NCBI GenBank assembly: GCA_002900995.3
Contig: CM035311.1
Span: 1,550,001-1,614,000 of the forward strand
Length of the DNA: 64,000 bases
Direction of reading: 5' to 3'
Source: Ganoderma boninense
Taxonomy: Eukaryota; Basidiomycota; Agaricomycetes; Polyporales; Polyporaceae
This document shows positions 34,922 to 47,359 of the stretch, in pieces. Each line of letters starts with the position of its first letter. The stretch's first letter is position 1. The notes under the pieces are model-generated. The model did not search any database. It was not told where the DNA came from and saw only the letters and a program-made list of their open reading frames with translations. A program made the position numbers and the translations under genes.

Positions 34922-35005
34922 GGGCCTGGCCGGGAATTGAACCCGGGACCTCCTCCAAATGGTGTTAAGCCCTAAGAAGGAATCATACTACTAGACCACC
35001 AGGCC
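34922..35005 (-). tRNA. trnP-AGG: tRNA-Pro(AGG) with about 12-nt intron, second copy
   Basis: On the minus strand, GGCCTGG (35005-34999) pairs with CCAGGCC (34929-34923), with discriminator C at 34922. Anticodon AGG lies at 34973-34971. The mature sequence is identical by eye to the copy at 14862, and the total length is the same (84 nt), but the intron sequence between the anticodon loop and the 3' anticodon stem differs. Confidence 0.93.
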
Positions 35006-38000
35006 ATGAGAATGGAGCGGATGTGGTAGTATAGAATGAGTATGAGCCATATTATGCTGCGTCCTGCACCAGGCTCGAACGAGACCTTCAACATCCAGTG
35101 TATCGTAGTGGTACAGATACACCAAAGCCCTTGGGAGCCTCACGGGAGCTATGGGAAAATAATTTGGAGGAGCTCAGATTCGAGGTACTATTCTTGTGTG
35201 CCAACGAATGCCCTACTGGCCGACGGTCGTTACTTGCAGTCCGACTACGTCTCAAAGAGAGCGTATGGATGTTGACTTATCTGGTTCAGGAAAAGTCCCT
35301 GCTTGCAGCTATTTCCCGTTGGACTCCACCGCAACCTCCCTCAGACTATTGCGGGTAACACCCGCTGCCATGCGCATAGTTCATCATCTACATATCAAGA
35401 CGAGACCAGTTTTACCCTTGTCCTTTGAACTTTGTAGATAAACTTGTTAAGTTTGTCCTCTCCGCTTAGAGTCTTGAGCTTGGGGGCGCTGACACGTCCG
35501 CGCAGGTAGGGAGCCCGCTCGAATATGTAGCCAACTCCATGCGCCATAGCCCTGAGGTACGAAGTCCTGGTGCAATAGAAAAGTCAATCAAACTTACTTG
35601 TGTTAGCTGCCAATCCGAATTGCCTCTCAATAGGGTGTGCCGCTCTCACCCCACCAATGGGAACCTCACAACGAAGAAGATGGACGGCTGACAGACACCG
35701 ACTTCCACCTGGTGTCCTCTCGAAGTTTGTGTCATCACTGCCTTGTCGTCTGAAAGGGGACTCTGGTACTTCCAGCACATGAACTCAAGTGGACCCTATC
35801 ACAACGACGTTAAAAAGTGTATCACGAATGGATTATCCGATAGACAGGTACGAGCATACAGCAGCACAGCCGCGCGAGTCTCTTTGGCTAGTTTCTGAGC
35901 ACATCTTGAGATACTAGACCAAAGCAGGCTTTCGCCGTGATTAAAATTGTGCCTTAGGATCAATCGAGTGATGTATACGCTTCCGTTATTGTAATGGCCC
36001 ACACTAGCCGGTGAATATTCAAGAATGACTTCGACATGTCAGGCCGTCTGACACTCACGGTACTTGGGTGAACGTAAAAGGGCTCGCCTGAGAGGAAGCT
36101 AACCGCCAACGCCGAACATGAGTGTATCGCGTGAGGTTTTCAGAGCGTCCCGGCATATGTCGGGACGATGAGACTTGAAGACGCTCCCGTTACCATTCGC
36201 GCGGCGACGCGACGGGCTCAATGGCATGTCACGGCGGTGCAGACTGGAAATTGTCAGGCATACGCCCCTGGGCGCGCATTTGAAGCAGTGTGGTTCCTGT
36301 GGATTGCGCCACCTGCGGAGCCCTGGTCAACGCATGGCTATGAGAATGTACAGCGGCCAGGGGCATACCTGCGAGCGGTGGGCAGAATACACTCACTGAG
36401 TCACAAGTAAAGGGGTACCTGAGCAACCTACGACTTCATTCAGACTCCCGCGCAGCAGCGGCCCGCAATTCGCAGGGCGTGCCACTGATACAGTCGTCAG
36501 CGTCAAGCATGCTATACGAAAAGCAACCGCCCTAAAAGAGCCGTACCTATCGTGGTTATGGGCGTGAGAATCGGGCCCAGCCTGACCACAGAACGCGTGT
36601 TTATGCGCGTCCACTTCATGGTCAGTAAGTGAAGCTTACTCACACAAATCGATGCTCTCTTGTTGTCCCTCGGGGTCGGAACATCCCAGAGCGCCCCGCT
36701 CCACGGTTCGCCATGCCGGCCAGTAAACCGCTGCAGCACTCGGCTTATCCATCGAAGCCCAGATTCCGTCAGGCAGGAGCGGGCGACGCGCCTTCGGAAG
36801 ATTTTCTGCCAGGACAGGAAGCTTGGAAGACACAAGGGCCTTGCCTCCCCGAGGAAGACCCTGTGTTCGGTGACGAACAGTCAGATCAAGGATCGGGGGT
36901 GCAAATGTTTGAAAGCGAAACCCACCTTCCGCCGCAGTGTCATGCTGCTGCATGCCTCCCAAACCCCACAGCCGCGTTGGCATCGGCGTCGCGCCGACGT
37001 CACAAGCACCTGGAAGTCGCATATGGTATGCCATACGGCATCAAATAACCGCGCTGGACGGAGCGATCCCGGGAGGAAATCGAACCGGGAGGATCCTGCG
37101 CCGTGGATAGCCTTCAGCCTGCCCCGCCGCCTCATGGTTGTCGTGCGCCCAGAGTCCAGACATTCGTCTACGTATGTCGGCGCTGAGGGTTGCTGTCGCC
37201 CGCGATGACAAAGTCAGACGCGCTTTTGTTTTTGTCTTGACATTCCTCTGGCCGCCGCGAATGGACAGCTCAGAGCTGGGACCACCACCCGTGACTGTGC
37301 CTGAACGCTGGAGAGACATGGCGCGCGCCTGGGGGTTCAGGGCGTGCTCATGTTCAGGCCGCGACCAGGTGCTCGATGCCTGGGCCAGACGCAGGGTGGC
37401 GGAGCGGGTGCAAAAGCAGACAATAACGCAGAGGATAGGGAGGTGATGTGGTCCGAGCAACTGACCCCGATGCCGACTCGGAGCGGGAGCGCAGGCCTCA
37501 GGTGTCGGGGCACAATTGCAAAGGAAGGTGAGATTGCTGTGGATAGCATGGAACGCAGGCAGGGAGTTGGTGGTCTTGGGGAGGAGCCGAAGGGATGATC
37601 GCGTCCAGCCGTCGCCTCAAGAGAGGGCGTTCCCGGAATTCTGCGGCACTAAACCATCAAAGCGCATATATCATGATAACTCGGATTCTTACTCACAGGA
37701 GTTGACAGAGCAAGACGCCACCATGATCAGACTTAGTATCTTGAAGAATCGCTGCAAGCCTGTCAACGGATTCCACAGGGATATCCTGCGGTAGGTTTCC
37801 AGTGGGATGAGATGTCATACAGCTTGGTCGACACATATATGCGGGCCACCCTGCGCGAATGCTATCCACGGTGGAATTGGTCAACGTTCGTGAAGATTCT
37901 ATCGACATGGTAGAGCTACCCAACTTTACTGACTGATTTCTGAGTTCAGGATATCATGTATTGTGAGCCCAAATAACCTTCAGGTGACGGTGGTCAATGT

Positions 38001-39402
38001 AACTTAAAAGCATGATGTATCGGTGGCATTTTCCGTCGGTGCAGTCGGCGTTTTCGTCCCGATTCAATGATCCCGACTATAATAATGTCTCTGCGAAAGG
38101 CGATTTGGACCCACCTAAAGGTATCGTCTTTGGGAAGGGCTCCAAACCGAGCGAACCCTTCTTGGCAGATCGTGCGCCACCGTGCGTCTGCCTGTTCACG
38201 GGATGCAGCGGTTGAATGTTCCCATATGGCCGGTGAGTGCGATCTGTAGACACACTGGAGACATGTTAGCGGTGCGCAAGGGAGATGGTGATGAGCGAGA
38301 GACGAGCCGAAGCGGTCATGTCCATTCATGATATGGTCGGACATAGTGCTGCTGTCGATGCAGCATAGGACGCACCTCTATGTAGCAGCTGCGGCGTGTA
38401 CAGGGCTTCCCTGCTGCAGCGTGAGCCGAAGAGTGTTGTGCGTCGACGATGGTGCCGAGCAGAACACAGCGACGTCGACAGCCAGGACAGGCAAGCATGC
38501 GCACCGGACGAGCGATCGCCCGCCTCCGTCGACGGATGCCGAAATCCCACAGAACCCTGACGTCGCGGGTGGCTTCCCCGGGTCTCTGCCTCTTCCAGAA
38601 CAGAACGTCCCGCACAGACTAGGTTCGTACCAAACCCCTCCCACGCGAACGTGAGAGGGGTTTGGATCAAAGTCCGGGTTGATGAAGGAGCATCCGATCA
38701 TTAGATCCGATTGTAGTCCGATAAGAAATCCATACTGATCGCGCAATAACAGTGCTGTCAAAGGCGCTCAAACCTTTCAATGGCATCCTGGACTCAAACC
38801 TGGGACGGCAACTGTCATGAAACAAAGTTATACGTGCAGTGTCAACTGCATATGCAGTCTCCAATCCACCCAGTATCCTTCATTTAGTTCATTGTGCAGA
38901 ATCACGTAGCACAGGAGGCGGAGTATCTCTAACCGCAAGTGCTCGCTGAACACCAGTGAGCACAGTGAAGCGAGGAGCCTGGAAAGCGCATCTGGTGATA
39001 TCCAACACGTCCAAGAAGACAATTCTACAATACCCGGGACATGAAAGATACATAGGCGCAATCGTATGAGTGTCGCGCAACGCGCAACACTGCTCCGAGT
39101 CCGAGTCCGAGCGAAGGCGCGCGAGGCACCATCCTTGCACGCTGTGAAAAAACAATACTGTAAGCACACATCCCAATATCGCTGTGGATATTATCTCATG
39201 TCCCTCGGCACTATGTACGCACGACTCTGAGGCCGCGGGCACATTCAAGAAGTGTCAAGGCGACGAGAACTTGAGGGAGTGAAGGTAACAGGAGAGAGCG
39301 CCTAAGGAGCAAAGCTGTGCACTGGCATTCATTCGATAAGAAGAGGTGAACTAATGGATAAGAATGCTCGATCTAATGGATCGATAAGAAATTTGTATTC
39401 AG
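35006..39402. other. Gene-poor stretch, nothing recognised
   Basis: About 4.4 kb with only short frames on both strands. None shows a domain, a run of plausible splice sites or similarity I recognise. Frames near 36630-37050 are open on both strands at once, which argues for base composition rather than coding. It may be degraded repeat sequence, but I see no terminal repeats. Confidence 0.4.
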
Positions 39403-39419
39403 ATGGCCACCCCCCATGG

Positions 39420-39429
39420 TCCCTATAAA
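39420..39429 (+). promoter_or_regulatory. TATA-like box upstream of the putative 39.4-40.9 kb gene
   Basis: The string ccctataaagtgggtata lies just before a long plus-strand frame, where a core promoter would be expected. Its only support is position and sequence. Confidence 0.3.
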
Positions 39430-39480
39430 GTGGGTATATTCATACAAGACCGTCCACGCGGCACGCGGGACGGTTTTGGT

Positions 39481-40930
39481 ATGAGACTACCGCACAGACT
39501 TGGATCCACGGCGTCGGTGCGCGACGCCTGGAAGAGGCGTGAGGAAACGCGGAGGGAAAGGAAGGTCGTCCAGCGAAGGCGTCGAACCTTCCACGGCTTC
39601 GAATTCTACCAGTCCTTCCTGAAACGTGATGTGTGCAGCGGCGAGGTCTTCGAGAATTTCGAGAAGGAAAAGGTGTGCGCGCAGATCACTGTCATCGCTC
39701 GCGTCACCGCCGGTCAGTCTGCCGCACCTGCGGGCGTCTGTCGCACCCTTTCATCTTTCCATCTTTGTGGCTTCCGCCTCCCTCCAATGCTCGGCGTTCG
39801 GCCACTCTCGCCTCCAGTTCGCCTCCTTCGCATCAGCTCGTGCCAGTCCTCCACGTCCACGTTCACTCTCAGCCGTATCTTCCCCAGTCTGCCGGGATCC
39901 CTACAGCTTCCGCCCTGCACGTCTATCACGGCCGGCCTTCCTCTCCACAGAAGTGCGGAGAGATGGTAAATTCCCAAGCATCGACGGCGTGGTCGAACTC
40001 GTCGGTTCGCAAAACAACTTAAAGAAGGGGTGGCCATTTCAGGCCGAAATCCCATTTAGGTTCTCCATCGGAGACGTAGTGCCGCTCGCTTCCAATTGGC
40101 ACCAGCATGTCGCAGACCGTCTCCCTCAGGCTTTGGCTTTCCATCAGCTGCATGTCCTTGTTCTCCCGCTCAACCTAGGCGGGGCAACGAGGGCAGCAAC
40201 GAGGGCAACGGCAGCATAGACTTAGTGTGCCTCATCCCCCTACACGGTAAGCGTCTGTGTGAAGGTTGCCTTCCCTCCACTTCCCTTGTGCAAGTACGCC
40301 TGCCGTGCGACTGTGGCTGACTGACTCCCTGTGTCCTAGAGATGGCCGCGGTCTCACCCCATTGAGGACCCACGACATGAAAATTAATGAACGCCGCCCG
40401 CTGTGCAAGGGGCCCGGGCCAAAAGCTAACTGCACCAACTTCAATTGCAAACTTCAAGGTCCGCGTTGCGATCTATCACATCGTACGTGCAGTTCACCAT
40501 CCTTCCGCGAGTCGGACCTTAGGATGACCCTGACGCCTTCCTTGACCCAGGAGGTGACCCTGTGTGCGGCCGCGACAACGTCTGTGATGCGGCTGAAGCT
40601 GTTCGTGGCGTGCATGCTCTCCGCCAGCTGCGGACATTGCGAGGCTCAAACGCCATGGCCAGTTTGTCTGCTCGCCACGCGGTTCAAGCAACATCCTTCT
40701 TCCGAGACTGGCCAGGCCTTGTTCCTTGCAATATCATATCGCGAGAGCGCGAAGGCATTGGTACCGAATTCAACGGTCGCGTGGGCGAAACACGTTCAAC
40801 GTTCATGTGGCGTAATGGTATCTCCCTACTCATCCGGCAACTTCCAGTGACAGCTCCTTTGGAGTGGCCCCCAGAAATATGTATACGTTTGTTTCCTCAC
40901 ATCCCAAGCTCAGCGAAATGCGTGCTCTAA
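39481..40930 (+). CDS. Putative multi-exon gene, unknown function
   Basis: Several plus-strand segments look coding and are linked by good splice sites. The first possible exon has VRDAWKRREETRRERKVVQR and GFEFYQSFLKRD (about 39515-39700). A middle exon begins after CTCCACAG near 39950 with DGKFPSIDGVVELVGSQNN and IGDVVPLASNWHQHVADR. Then GNEGSNEGNGSIDLVCLIPL (40185-40245), a GTAAGC donor and TAGAG acceptor, and GRGLTPLRTHDMKINERRPL followed by CKGPGPKANCTNFNCKLQ (40345-40460). A third intron (about 40461-40523) leads to DDPDAFLDPGGDPVCGRDNV and a frame open to 40930. I recognise no domain; the Cys-rich CKGPGPKANCTNFNC is the only motif-like element. Start, exon chain and end are uncertain. 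A degenerate mobile-element protein is an alternative. Confidence 0.35.
40185..40216 (+). repeat. Short imperfect repeat encoding Gly-Asn-Glu-Gly-Ser
   Basis: Three near-copies of a ggcaacgagggcagc-type unit lie in succession. In the putative exon they encode GNEGSNEGNGS. It could be a coding microsatellite. Confidence 0.6.
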
Positions 40931-43900
40931 CAAATGCTGCCGGACAGATGAAACAACGCACACGGCGTCTGCCGGAGAATGGATTATTTCTAACCTGCCT
41001 TACGTCGGGCATGCGGAGACGGCTCACGACCTCTCACGACGGGGTTTCGAAATTTAGAAGGTTGAAGGTGAGCAGATGCATGACCCGATTGACTTCTGCG
41101 AAGCTTTACGCTGAGAAACCCTCCGCGCGCCGCAGCCTATCAGACATGCCCTCATCATGTTTGACGAGACCGCTTCGAGGCCGCACATGAACCAGCTTCC
41201 TCTGATTGAGCCATTCCAGCATGTTCACAGTGCAGCACGCCGAAAAGCTTCGACTTCTGTGGCTTCGCTGGATTTCACAGACCGTCCCTTGCTGGTTGTG
41301 CCGCTGCTCCCCATGGCCAGGACTCTCGGTGTGTCATATCGTCTTACATAGTGTGAAGCGCGTCATTGGCGCAAGGTGCTTCGGACTCTCAGGGCCCCCA
41401 ACAAAAGCATGTCAATCTTGCATTGCTGTGAGTGCGCGGACGCGATTACCATTAGTTAGGCTGACTGTGCCCGGAAATAGATACATGTTGCATGCCGATG
41501 CAAACCCGCAAACCCCGTCACTCGCTGTCCTCGGCTGCAGCAAAGGCACCGTGCTGCGTCGCGGAATGGATTCCACAGGTACGTACAAGCGGTTAGAACT
41601 GTAACGGGAAAACGGGGAGCAGTCCAGAGCGAGATCAATCCGCACCTCGTAGGGTGGTCTCTATGCTGCAGGCGGCTTGTGTTCGTGTGGGCGGGAGTCG
41701 AAGCGTCTGTTGGATGAATGCTGATACTTGCTATAGGCTTTGTTTCCTTGTCGCCACGTCGATGTCGGTGCCCAGGTCGATGGAGGCCCGATATCTGGTG
41801 CCGCCGATTGTGCGAACGCGCCCGGGAATGCGTCACTTTCGTCAGCCGTGCTGTGGCTCAGCTCAGGCTCAGCGACTTGGCATACCGATATATTTCGTTG
41901 CGCCGGCTGTCCGAGGGCCTGGTCCCCGACGTGCGGACCTCCCTGGAAGTTTCTTCGCGCTTCTGTTCGCGCGCCACGCGCGCGGACCAGCCACTCCGTT
42001 CGCGATCGGTAGCGCCATTCCCCGCCCTGGCTCCCCTTGTGGCGCTTGTGGCCTGTGCAAATCAGAAGAGTACGTGCGTGGTTAACGTCCTGCTTGCTTG
42101 GAGATGCAGATGAAGGTGGCACTTGTAGGGCCAGCGTCCCCTCGTCGTCCAGTGCATCAGGCATGTAAGTCCTCTCCAGATGATCAGTATGCGCCCACAG
42201 GTGTCTACAACGCTGGATCGGCGCGTACTTGTGCCTTCTCCGCACTTCCGTTTCGTATGTTTTTTTCTCTTTCTGGGCGCGTCTTCGCCAGAATAATCAG
42301 AATATTTCCATGTCCCCCTTCGCCTGGCGCGCGCATATAGTAGCGCAGCATTCATCCTCACGGACGCTCTTGTGCTCCAGGAAGCGGCGGCGAGTCTCGC
42401 ATCGAAGACGAGTCTGATCAGGAGCTCGGCTTCCATCGGCAGCGGCATCAAGATACTTATCACAAGCCCTCTTCGCTGGACGCTCACGCGCCAGGCTTCT
42501 GGACGCACTCAACGTTCCCATTCGCTGTCAGTGTGCGCTGCTCGTCTTTGGAACAGCGGCCGCCCCAGCAACTTACCAGTCCCGTGGCGCGCACCGGCCT
42601 TCCACCACGCCGCCACCGGTCTTCACAGTCTCGTCGATGACCGGGCGTGTAGCTTGCCGCCTCTTTCCACTTCCGCAGCTTCCTGGACGCGGCCCGGAGA
42701 CCGTCTCCGGGTGGCCGTGGGGCGTGGCCTGCGCCTTCCAGTACATTGGCGAGCGCTCTGCCAAGTTTGTGAGCACGCACACTTCTCCGCGCTTCCGTGC
42801 ACAACTTCCAGGCGCGGCCCTACCTCTGTCCGTGCGCTTCTTGGCTATTGTCTCTGCAGCGTCTCGAAGGCTCTCCTTCCATGTTCCCGATGCACACTCA
42901 ATCGATACGGGGCGCCACCTCGATTCAGACCCCGGGCGTCATCCATTGGCGCATCCTCCTTCCGTTCTCCCGTGTCGTCCGTCGTTCTACGCGTCCGTCT
43001 TCCTCATTCCCCTTCGAGTTCGCATTCTGCGCTCGTCGCGCGCAGAGCACTCTCCGGCGCAGGCATGCACGCTGCAACGTGTTTTTGCCTTCGCAGCGCG
43101 TGCCCCGCGTCAGCGTCCGTGCCTGTCTCTCCCCGTTGATCACACACACACCACAGGTCTGGGGCATGTTTTCACAGCATGTCACCACAACCCTGACTGT
43201 GCTCCACCATCTGGACGGAGGGCTTTCGCCCAGCTGGAAGGTCGGGATGCGGCTGCCGCCACGTGCGCACGGCACGACACTTCCGGGCTTCCCCTCACCG
43301 TCATCCCCTGAAAGACCGACATGCATCGCGATTCACAACGCGCATCGCGAGCACTGGCAGGGTCGCGTTCCGCAGGATCGCGCCCGAGGCGCAGCGACGG
43401 CATCCGAGCGGGAGAACCGTTCATCCCCGCCCCTCGTGCCCCCGGCCGCAATCGCGCGTCGCTTCTCTCGATCCGCGTCGCTCGCAAGCCGAGTGTTCTT
43501 TCGAATGCGGGATCAGCGCTCTGCTGCCTCGTATCCGCCTTCTCCTCGAGCCTGAGCCACTGAGGCTGCCGGCGCGCGTCCACATCCGTATGTGCCCGGT
43601 CCGGCTTTACGCATATGTTACGCACTCATTGATGCTCGTCTCGCAGCGCGGGCTGTGGTCGCCACGACCACGAAACGCTTTTTTTCTGTGCTCGGTCGGC
43701 CGAGAACGAGAAGAGAACACGAGAACCATGTCCGCAATGTGCGAATGGCGCGGAGATCTGGGCTTGTGGATAACCGAGCGAACCTCGACTGCAGGGACGG
43801 CATCCCCGACACTCCCTGCACAGTCGCGTAGTGGACTGTATTGCGGACTCGAGTAGCGCCGGAGGTAGGCGGTCCGGCGCGGGTGCGACTCTGCGTCCAC

Positions 43901-46150
43901 ATCTATCCGTCGACGCGACTCCGGAACTCCAAGACGCGGACGCTCGCATGCGCGCGGACCTGCAATGCCAGCATGGGTGAACGTTGTGTCACTGGAGCAA
44001 TTCTGTCGCCCTGCCCTGGCTCTCCTGGTTCCTCTCCATTGTCGCGTCTGCGCGCGGTAAGTTGGGCCCTGCTTTCTCGTTATAGCATTCAGCTTATACC
44101 GCCAACCCGCCAGGGGGTGAGGGACATGGGCCTGGGCGTGCGTTTGCGGCGCCGGGTGCCCAGCGTCCCGGGGTCGTACACGCGGCCCATGACGCAACTC
44201 GAGCAGGCCGCTGTCGGCGCGGGAGCACTTGGGCGGCCATAGGCTTCGCGCGGGCTTCCCACTCCCAGGCCGCGTTCATGACAGTACGGTACGTATTCTT
44301 GGCTTCGTACACGGACGCGTGGGTAGGAGGTAACATGGTTTAGGACCCATTGACGTTGCCATTTGCGCTTGTCGCGATCGCACTCAGTGCGCGACAGCAT
44401 CTCGCTGGCAATCCCTGCGAACGGGGACGCGAAGGAAGAAGAATCGGCTCCACTGCACGTTCTTGCGAGCTCCGAATCGCTCTCGCTGGGCTCTGCACCG
44501 ATGGCCCTCCTGGCCCGATCTCCGCGGCAGCAGCCCCGCCTCTGGTCCCGCGATGACGACGACCCTGTCCCCGCTCGGACTGGGGATCCCCACGCTCATA
44601 CAGGCTCGAACCCACGCTGGCCATCGACTCGATTGGCCGCCCGCGCCTTCGCGAGTGCGGATTTCCTGCGCGGCTCTGCGATACTCGCAAGAAGCGACGA
44701 AGTCCGTGAAGAAGAACGCCTGCCTGTTCGAGCGCGCGTCCCCAGCTTCACGTCCGCATGGCCCCCACGCGCGCCCGTGACCCGCGCAAGTCTCCCACTC
44801 GCTCCCTCGCTGCCATCTGCCTGGCACGCCCCACGCCCCGGATCCCGTCTGCTGTTCCCTGCCTTCCCGAGGCGGGCGAGCTTCTCGCGATAGCATCGAA
44901 CGTCGGCGGCCCAAAGCCCGAGTCTGGGAGTGGTGGAACACCTGGAAGCACGCCGAGCCGGGATGCCTGTGATCGCCCGCGCGCTGTCCGCTGTCTGGTG
45001 CTGCTGCGAGTGTGAGTGGGGAGGGACACGTGCCAAGGTGTGGATGCGTATGTAAACCCGAACCTTGTTTCTGGGGGAACTTCTCTCGCCTTCTCTTCGC
45101 GCTCCTGACGCTCTCCCCCGCCCCGCCCTGCTCGTCTGCCTGCCACCGCCAAGCAGCCCGCCACAACGGGCTTGGCCCCGCTGTTGCGCCTGGGCTCGTC
45201 CCGATATGTATCGCTCGCTGCGGCGCCCTGTAACTCGCAGTGAAGGGCGAGCGGATCGCTGCTGCGTCCCCTTCAGCAGCTTTGGACACTGGAAAACTTC
45301 GCGCATCGATCGTCGTGGGGGGCCATCCGAGGTCGATTGCGGCTCGATTGGAGGACTGTGAGAGCGCCGCATTCTATATCCTAATTGTTGCGATTCGGAG
45401 CGCGAGGCAGGGGCCTCCTTGCGATACGGAAACGCAGCGGCGAGCGCCTACTGTGTAACGATCCGTCGTCGGCTCCAAGTTGGGACGCGCTCGGCGCTCG
45501 ACGGCGTGAATTTGAGCCTGCGACTGCCCTCTCAGGCTGGGCTGGTCGCGTGCATGTGGAGCGTCGCTGTGCGGAGAGGGCGTGCACGCGTCCGTGTACA
45601 TACTACAGTGCGAGTACGTACTTGCCAGGTTCCTGTGACTTGAGTTAGGGGCGAGGACGACACTCCCTCGCAAAGCCTAATTGTTTGGCAGCGCGGGATC
45701 CGAACGGCGCAGATTCAGATCCACGCGTCGGCCAAGCTTATGATCAGCGCGGCCAGCTCTCGGACAGCTGTGAACATCCGCAGCCCCACGATGACACCCT
45801 ATTGAGGCGTTCGGAAGGAACGTGGACCTGAAGTGTTACGCCGTAAATATTACGGTCGCGATCGGACGGCTGCGCGGTACGCTCACAACGACGATCGGGG
45901 GAGGTGGTGTCGGCGCGTCCAAGTGGCTCATTATTGCGCTGGATGTCGATTCGATTGACGATCGAGGTTCCGTGGATGTTCCAGGGTAGAACGACATACA
46001 CCGGTGGATACTCTGTACCGAGGCATTGCGAGATAGGCCGGGATCGCGCTGGGTTCCGTGACGCCCGCGCGCAATACTTACAACCAGGACGCGCCAAACC
46101 TTCAGAACTCGAGCTGGGACGCGCGTACCGCAGGGATTGAGGCCTAAGTC
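40931..46150. other. GC-rich, composition-skewed gene-poor region
   Basis: Between about 42.4 and 43.5 kb three plus-strand frames are open at once over several hundred bases, and around 44.4-45.3 kb both strands are open. The translations are rich in Arg, Ser, Pro and Ala without motifs, which is what GC-rich, T/A-poor sequence gives. I can support no gene. It lies beyond the 3' end of the C2H2 gene and may include non-coding transcripts. Confidence 0.45.
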
Positions 46151-47359
46151 AATGTTGGATAGTAGATATACACTATATACATCTGGTACACTGCCGTTGT
46201 CGGTGATTGTGACTAGTGCTGTACAGTAAAAAGCGAAGAGAACGAAATCCAGGATGGGGAGGAGGGAGCTGCAGGCCACAGCGGAATCGGAATCGGGAAG
46301 GGATGGCCTCGAATAGGGTGGAACGAAGACCATGCGGATGAGGACGTGGACATAGGTAAATCCAGAACAGAACGGTCAGCATGCGAGTAATAAGTAACAG
46401 TCCTATGTACAGCTGTAAGAAATACAGGGGATGGATGCAGGTGTGCGCGCCAGAAGCCAGAAGCCGAATAGGTGCATGTAATACGAGTATGTTGCGAAAC
46501 ACAGACAGACAGCTCGAGCCGGACGGGACCGCGGATACGCGCACCCACAAACGCAGGTCGATAATCGCCTTCCCGCATGGGCGTAGCGCAGGCAGACAGG
46601 AACGACGACGCCATGCTGAGGGCGACGGAGATGTTGGGAGGTGATTTTGGGCGTAAATGAAATGAAGCAGGTGTCGAAGGGGGAGAGGGGGAGAGGAAGC
46701 ATGGGATAGTAGTAGTAGTAAATGGCGAATGGTAGGGAGATCCAGAATTGTGTAAACCAAAAGAGGTGTGAACTATGTATACCGAAATAACTAGAGGTAT
46801 CTACTACCGTATACAGGTACACGATGAGACCGACTATACACTTGTCCGTATCATATATGATCCGGAAAGGTGTTGTTGAGATAGAAGTATAGTGGGGACA
46901 TGGACGCACAGGGGAGGTCCGGGTCGCGTGTGTCGGGTGGGAGAGAGGATGAAGAGCACAGACGGCAATAAGAGACATAGCGGATGGGGAGGGCGGAGCA
47001 GCGCGCAAGCGCGGCAGAACGAGGCACAGATGACGCCAGGAGACGAAAGGCTGTGAGAAGCGACGTCGCATGCATTTTGCATGCACGGTCCCGGGAGCAT
47101 TGCACGCCCACAGACCAAGCACCGAGGCGCAAACAGGATGCGTCGGGCAAGCTGAGGTCGGGTCAGCAGTGGGCCGTGGGCGCATACATGAACCCCGCGC
47201 GATCCGAGCCGGCGCCCGAGCGCTGTGTTGAGAAGCGACGTCGCGCGGCGTCAGGAAGTAGGACCTACACTCGATCGACTGAGTAAATGCCGGCAGGCGG
47301 ACGATAGCCATCCCAAACAGACGCACCGAGAAGCCGGACGAAAGCCCCACGGCTCACGC
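46151..47359 (-). other. Probable long 3' flank or UTR of the C2H2 regulator gene
   Basis: Directly downstream of the transcription factor stop, on the same strand. A 315-codon minus frame (46403-47350) reads as Cys/Ser/Pro/Tyr-rich sequence with a YYYYY run from a short TAG/TAC repeat near 46700, and has no domain. A long untranslated region is the simplest reading. Confidence 0.35.

Noticed and set aside
44384..45289. 301-codon minus-strand open frame
   Set aside because: Same composition artefact: the opposite strand is open too and the residues look random.
46403..47350. 315-codon minus-strand open frame after the C2H2 gene
   Set aside because: Cys/Ser/Tyr-rich without domains, and directly downstream of the stop; better read as 3' untranslated sequence.
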